Positions 6,594-8,546 of a stretch of DNA of 8,546 bases are shown here, piece by piece. Position 1 is the stretch's first letter. Every line of letters begins with the position of its first letter. The stretch covers positions 1 through 8,546 of the forward strand of contig JAGYLT010000087.1 in the NCBI GenBank assembly GCA_018400545.1, in the 5' to 3' direction. Source of the stretch: Bacteroidales bacterium. GTDB lineage: Bacteria > Bacteroidota > Bacteroidia > Bacteroidales > 4484-276. Both the position numbers and the translations under genes were made by a program. The notes beneath the pieces were generated by a model. The model did not search any database. It worked only from the letters and a program-made list of their open reading frames with translations, and had not been told where the DNA came from.

Positions 6594-6625
6594 CAAAGCT
6601 AAACCGAAATTGGGTGTGGAACAAA
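6594..6625 (-). promoter_or_regulatory. Bacteroidota-type promoter of the hox operon
   Basis: On the minus strand TTTG (6625-6622) is followed after exactly 20 bases by TAGCTTTG (6601-6594). This matches the Bacteroidota housekeeping promoter consensus TTTG-N19-21-TANNTTTG at every defined position. Transcription should begin around 6586-6590, giving a leader of roughly 105 bases before the hoxF ATG. It is the only such full match I found in the window, and it lies upstream of the first gene of the operon. Confidence 0.8.
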
Positions 6626-6791
6626 CAGCTTTGGAATTTAGAAGGGTTATAAATAGTTGTTAGCGTTTAAAATGCATATAAACAGATAGTTAGATCGAAT
6701 TTAGAATAGATTTAAATTTTGAGTTTTAAAATGCTTTATTTTGCCTTTGATTTTTGGTTTTTATTGTTTGATAATAAAAAGATTAGGTATT

Positions 6792-6828
6792 GGCTGGAGA
6801 GCCATTTTTTTGGCTAAGCCTTTTTTTT
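6792..6828 (+). promoter_or_regulatory. Hairpin plus T-run in the truA leader
   Basis: GGCT (6792-6795) can pair with AGCC (6800-6803). Alternatively AGCCA (6800-6804) can pair with TGGCT (6811-6815) across a T-rich loop, followed by AAGCC and eight T residues (6821-6828). On the + strand this resembles a weak terminator or attenuator 23 bases before truA. The stems are only 4-5 bp, so it may be no more than a compositional accident. Confidence 0.3.
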
Positions 6829-6851
6829 GTGAATAGGAAATTCTAACACAA

Positions 6852-7607
6852 ATGAGGTATTTTATTGAATTAGCATATAGCGGAACAGCATACCATGGCT
6901 GGCAGGTGCAGGACGATGAAACCACTGTGCAGCAATTAATCGAACAGGGACTTAAGTTTAAGGTTGGTTTACATGACCGTGTTACAGGATGCGGCCGCAC
7001 CGATACCGGTGTACATGCCAGGCAGTTTTTTGCCCATTTTGATTTGGACCGGATGGTGGGTGAAAGCGACCTGGAGGCTGCCGTTTATGAGTTGAACAGA
7101 TATCTGCCCAACGACATTGTTGTTTTCAGAATTTTTGCCGTGCAGCCGGATACCAATGCCCGCTTCGATGCCAGAAGCCGTACCTACAAGTATTTTATCA
7201 ATCAAACAAAAGATCCTTTTACGAACAGGTTTGCCTGGACATACAGGGTTGCCCTGAATGTGGAGGAGATGAACCGTGCTGCAGGCGAGCTTTTGAATCA
7301 TTCTGATTTTACGAGTTTTGCAAAACTACATACCGATGTTAAAACCAACAAGTGTAAAATTGAGCAGGCTTGCTGGATGCAGGAAAACGGGAAGCTGATT
7401 TTCACCATAACCGCCGACCGGTTTTTGCGAAATATGGTCAGGGCCATTGTAGGAACGCTGGTAGAAGTGGGCCGAAACAAATTATCCCTTGATGGTTTCC
7501 GTAAAATAATTGAGGCTGAAGACCGCGGGAAAGCAGGGATGTCAGCACCTGCTATGGGGCTGTTCCTTGAAAAAGTTGACTATAACTGGGAAAACGTATT
7601 AACCTGA
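6852..7607 (+). CDS. truA: tRNA pseudouridine synthase A (positions 38-40)
   Basis: This 251-residue enzyme converts uridine to pseudouridine at positions 38-40 in the anticodon arm of many tRNAs. It has the TruA layout: an N-terminal strand RYFIELAYSGTAYHGWQVQ (2-20), the catalytic-loop motif GCGRTDTGVHA (46-56) with catalytic D51, the ARSRTYKYFI segment, and a second half with FTSFAKLH and DRFLRNMVRAIVGTL. Length is slightly below the 270 residues of the E. coli enzyme, and no motif is missing. The ATG start places the first strand exactly as in the family. A TAGGAAA stretch lies about 12 bases upstream, rather far for a Shine-Dalgarno sequence. The gene stands alone: it is divergent from the hox operon and convergent with the aminotransferase, so no functional link to the hydrogenase is implied. 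Confidence 0.97.
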   Translation: MRYFIELAYSGTAYHGWQVQDDETTVQQLIEQGLKFKVGLHDRVTGCGRTDTGVHARQFFAHFDLDRMVGESDLEAAVYELNRYLPNDIVVFRIFAVQPDTNARFDARSRTYKYFINQTKDPFTNRFAWTYRVALNVEEMNRAAGELLNHSDFTSFAKLHTDVKTNKCKIEQACWMQENGKLIFTITADRFLRNMVRAIVGTLVEVGRNKLSLDGFRKIIEAEDRGKAGMSAPAMGLFLEKVDYNWENVLT

Positions 7608-7679
7608 GTTTGATACTAGAAACAGATGTTTTCTATAACATAATCAGTAAGTTGCATTTTTCAATTTTGTGAATTCTTG

Positions 7680-7723
7680 GTGCCTTGGAGTTTTACTGGC
7701 ATTTTTTTCGGCCACCAAGGCAC
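7680..7723. repeat. Nested inverted repeat between convergent genes
   Basis: GTGCCTTGG (7680-7688) pairs with CCAAGGCAC (7715-7723). Inside, TGGC (7697-7700) pairs with GCCA (7711-7714), continuing the right arm without a gap, while the left arm carries an 8-base bulge. The sequence type (CCACCAAGGCAC, then ACCACGAAGG) resembles short dispersed repeats that I recall from many bacterial genomes. No T-run follows on the + strand. It may act as a two-way transcription stop between truA and the aminotransferase, but this is unproven. Confidence 0.5.
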
Positions 7724-7838
7724 AAAACCACGAAGGTATCACTAATTAAAAAATAGTTGATTCATAAAAAGTTTATTATCTGAATGTCTTATTTCGAGTT
7801 CAGGTTATTCTTAAAATAGTAGTGGGCTTGATGGTGAT

Positions 7839-8546
7839 TTACTTTTTGTCTTGGTGATCTTCGTGAAACTTCTTCAATCGGTATTCCAGATCAGGAAATT
7901 GTGAGCGCTTCACCAGAGAAACGCAGGCCCGGATGCCTTCGTGGCGATCGCTGCCGGTAATGTCGAGCGTAATGGCCGAGATGCCGTAGTAGAGGAATTC
8001 TTCCAGCAAATCCCCACCAGAAAATCCCGGATAGGCAAAGGTGAAATAGAAGCCATCGGCGATGGGTTCGTCCTCATCTTTATCATAAACGATATTGAAG
8101 CCGTTGTCCAGGAACATCTTTTTCATAATTTTGGCTTTCTTACCGTATTCTTTTACCTCTTCCACGAAATTAAATTTACCTTCATTTGCGGCTTCCAGTA
8201 TGGCAGCCAGGGCATATTGCGAAGAGTGGTTTGTTCCCGAGCTCAGCGAATACAGCGTACCAAAAATCATGGCATAACCTACATTGTCCGATTTGTAATA
8301 GCGAAGCAGATCGGGAGCGGTGGTGTTGAAAAGCTTATCGGAAATTACCATCATCCCCACACGTTCGCCGGCATAGCTGAATGCTTTGGAACTGGAAATG
8401 AGTAAAACGAAATTATCGGTGTAGTTGGCAACCGAAGGCTGGTAGGGTGGCTGTCCGGGTACCGAATAATCCTTACGGAAATCCATCCCGAAATAGGCCA
8501 GGTCTTCAATTACGATGATGTTGTATTTATTGGCCAGCTCGCCGAT
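7839..8546 (-). CDS. PLP-dependent aminotransferase, class I/II (N-terminus outside window)
   Basis: This is a partial gene: 235 C-terminal residues are visible, and the frame is open through the right edge. It belongs to the fold-type I aminotransferases. In the visible fragment, VIEDLAYFG (12-20) supplies D15, which contacts the pyridine nitrogen, and Y18. SSSKAFSYAGERVG (51-64) contains K54, the Schiff-base lysine, and R62 for the cofactor phosphate. R206 in GIRACVSLV is the likely carboxylate-binding arginine. The ATG at 8486 is internal, since conserved PLP motifs lie upstream of it. The protein ends in a charged tail, EDHQDKK. Substrate cannot be assigned from this part; aspartate, aromatic and alanine-type enzymes share these motifs. 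The gene converges on truA. Confidence 0.9.
   Translation of the reverse strand: MGELANKYNIIVIEDLAYFGMDFRKDYSVPGQPPYQPSVANYTDNFVLLISSSKAFSYAGERVGMMVISDKLFNTTAPDLLRYYKSDNVGYAMIFGTLYSLSSGTNHSSQYALAAILEAANEGKFNFVEEVKEYGKKAKIMKKMFLDNGFNIVYDKDEDEPIADGFYFTFAYPGFSGGDLLEEFLYYGISAITLDITGSDRHEGIRACVSLVKRSQFPDLEYRLKKFHEDHQDKK

Larger units (their letters stand above)
6481..6851. other. Divergent hoxF/truA intergenic region
   Basis: This AT-rich spacer of about 370 bases carries the leftward hox promoter and a palindromic operator, annotated separately, in its left half. A six-codon open frame (ATG AAA ATA CCA ATG AAT, then TGA) lies in the hoxF leader and is probably chance. The right part (6626-6790) is low-complexity A/T with no clear gene. 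For truA I find no convincing promoter: TATTTTG at 6737-6743 is one T short of the -7 consensus and its TTTG is too close. Small hairpins occur just before truA. Confidence 0.6.

Noticed and set aside
1..8546. CRISPR array, tRNA, rRNA or insertion sequence
   Set aside because: No regularly spaced direct repeats, cloverleaf, rRNA segment or transposase motif was found on either strand.

Overview
The window looks like chromosomal DNA from a member of the Bacteroidota, probably an anaerobe or facultative anaerobe. The reasons are AT-rich intergenic DNA, mostly absent Shine-Dalgarno sequences, a textbook Bacteroidota-type promoter (TTTG - 20 nt - TAGCTTTG) and protein styles typical of that phylum. 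The genus cannot be read from the sequence.

Layout, left to right. Positions 1-350 hold no convincing gene but carry several dyads and two strong bulged hairpins (251-286 and 303-336). A third hairpin, 351-386, is a bidirectional intrinsic terminator. Positions 409-6480 are a leftward operon of six genes, transcribed in the order hoxF (4672-6480), hoxU (3937-4635), hoxY (3370-3918), hoxH (1900-3351), a HoxW-type maturation protease (1420-1899) and a dihydroorotate-dehydrogenase-like flavoprotein (409-1392). Gaps between genes are 0 to 36 bases. A divergent, AT-rich region follows (6481-6851) with the hox promoter and a perfect 20-bp palindrome across the expected transcription start. Then come truA (6852-7607, +), a convergent region with a nested inverted repeat (7680-7723), and the C-terminal two thirds or so of a PLP-dependent aminotransferase (7839 to the window end, -).

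The first four genes encode a complete cytoplasmic NAD-linked [NiFe] hydrogenase of the HoxFUYH type (group 3d): H2 + NAD+ <-> NADH + H+. HoxH carries the Ni-Fe site and HoxY the proximal [4Fe-4S] cluster. HoxU carries one [2Fe-2S] and two further clusters, and HoxF binds FMN and NAD(H). All expected metal ligands are present, so the enzyme should be functional. The protease cleaves the HoxH tail after nickel insertion. The hyp genes needed for the active site are not in this window.

The most interesting points are: (1) the palindrome matches the TTGTTAANNNNTTAACAA operator known for the NADH sensor Rex, which would place a NAD-coupled hydrogenase under direct NADH/NAD+ control; (2) the last gene of the operon is a DHOD-fold protein whose catalytic Cys position is Ile, so it is probably not PyrD and its role beside a hydrogenase is unexplained; (3) the protease gene begins with TTG immediately after the hoxH stop codon, in the same frame; (4) there is a tandem array of three hairpins at the left end. 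I see no CRISPR array, tRNA, rRNA or transposase.
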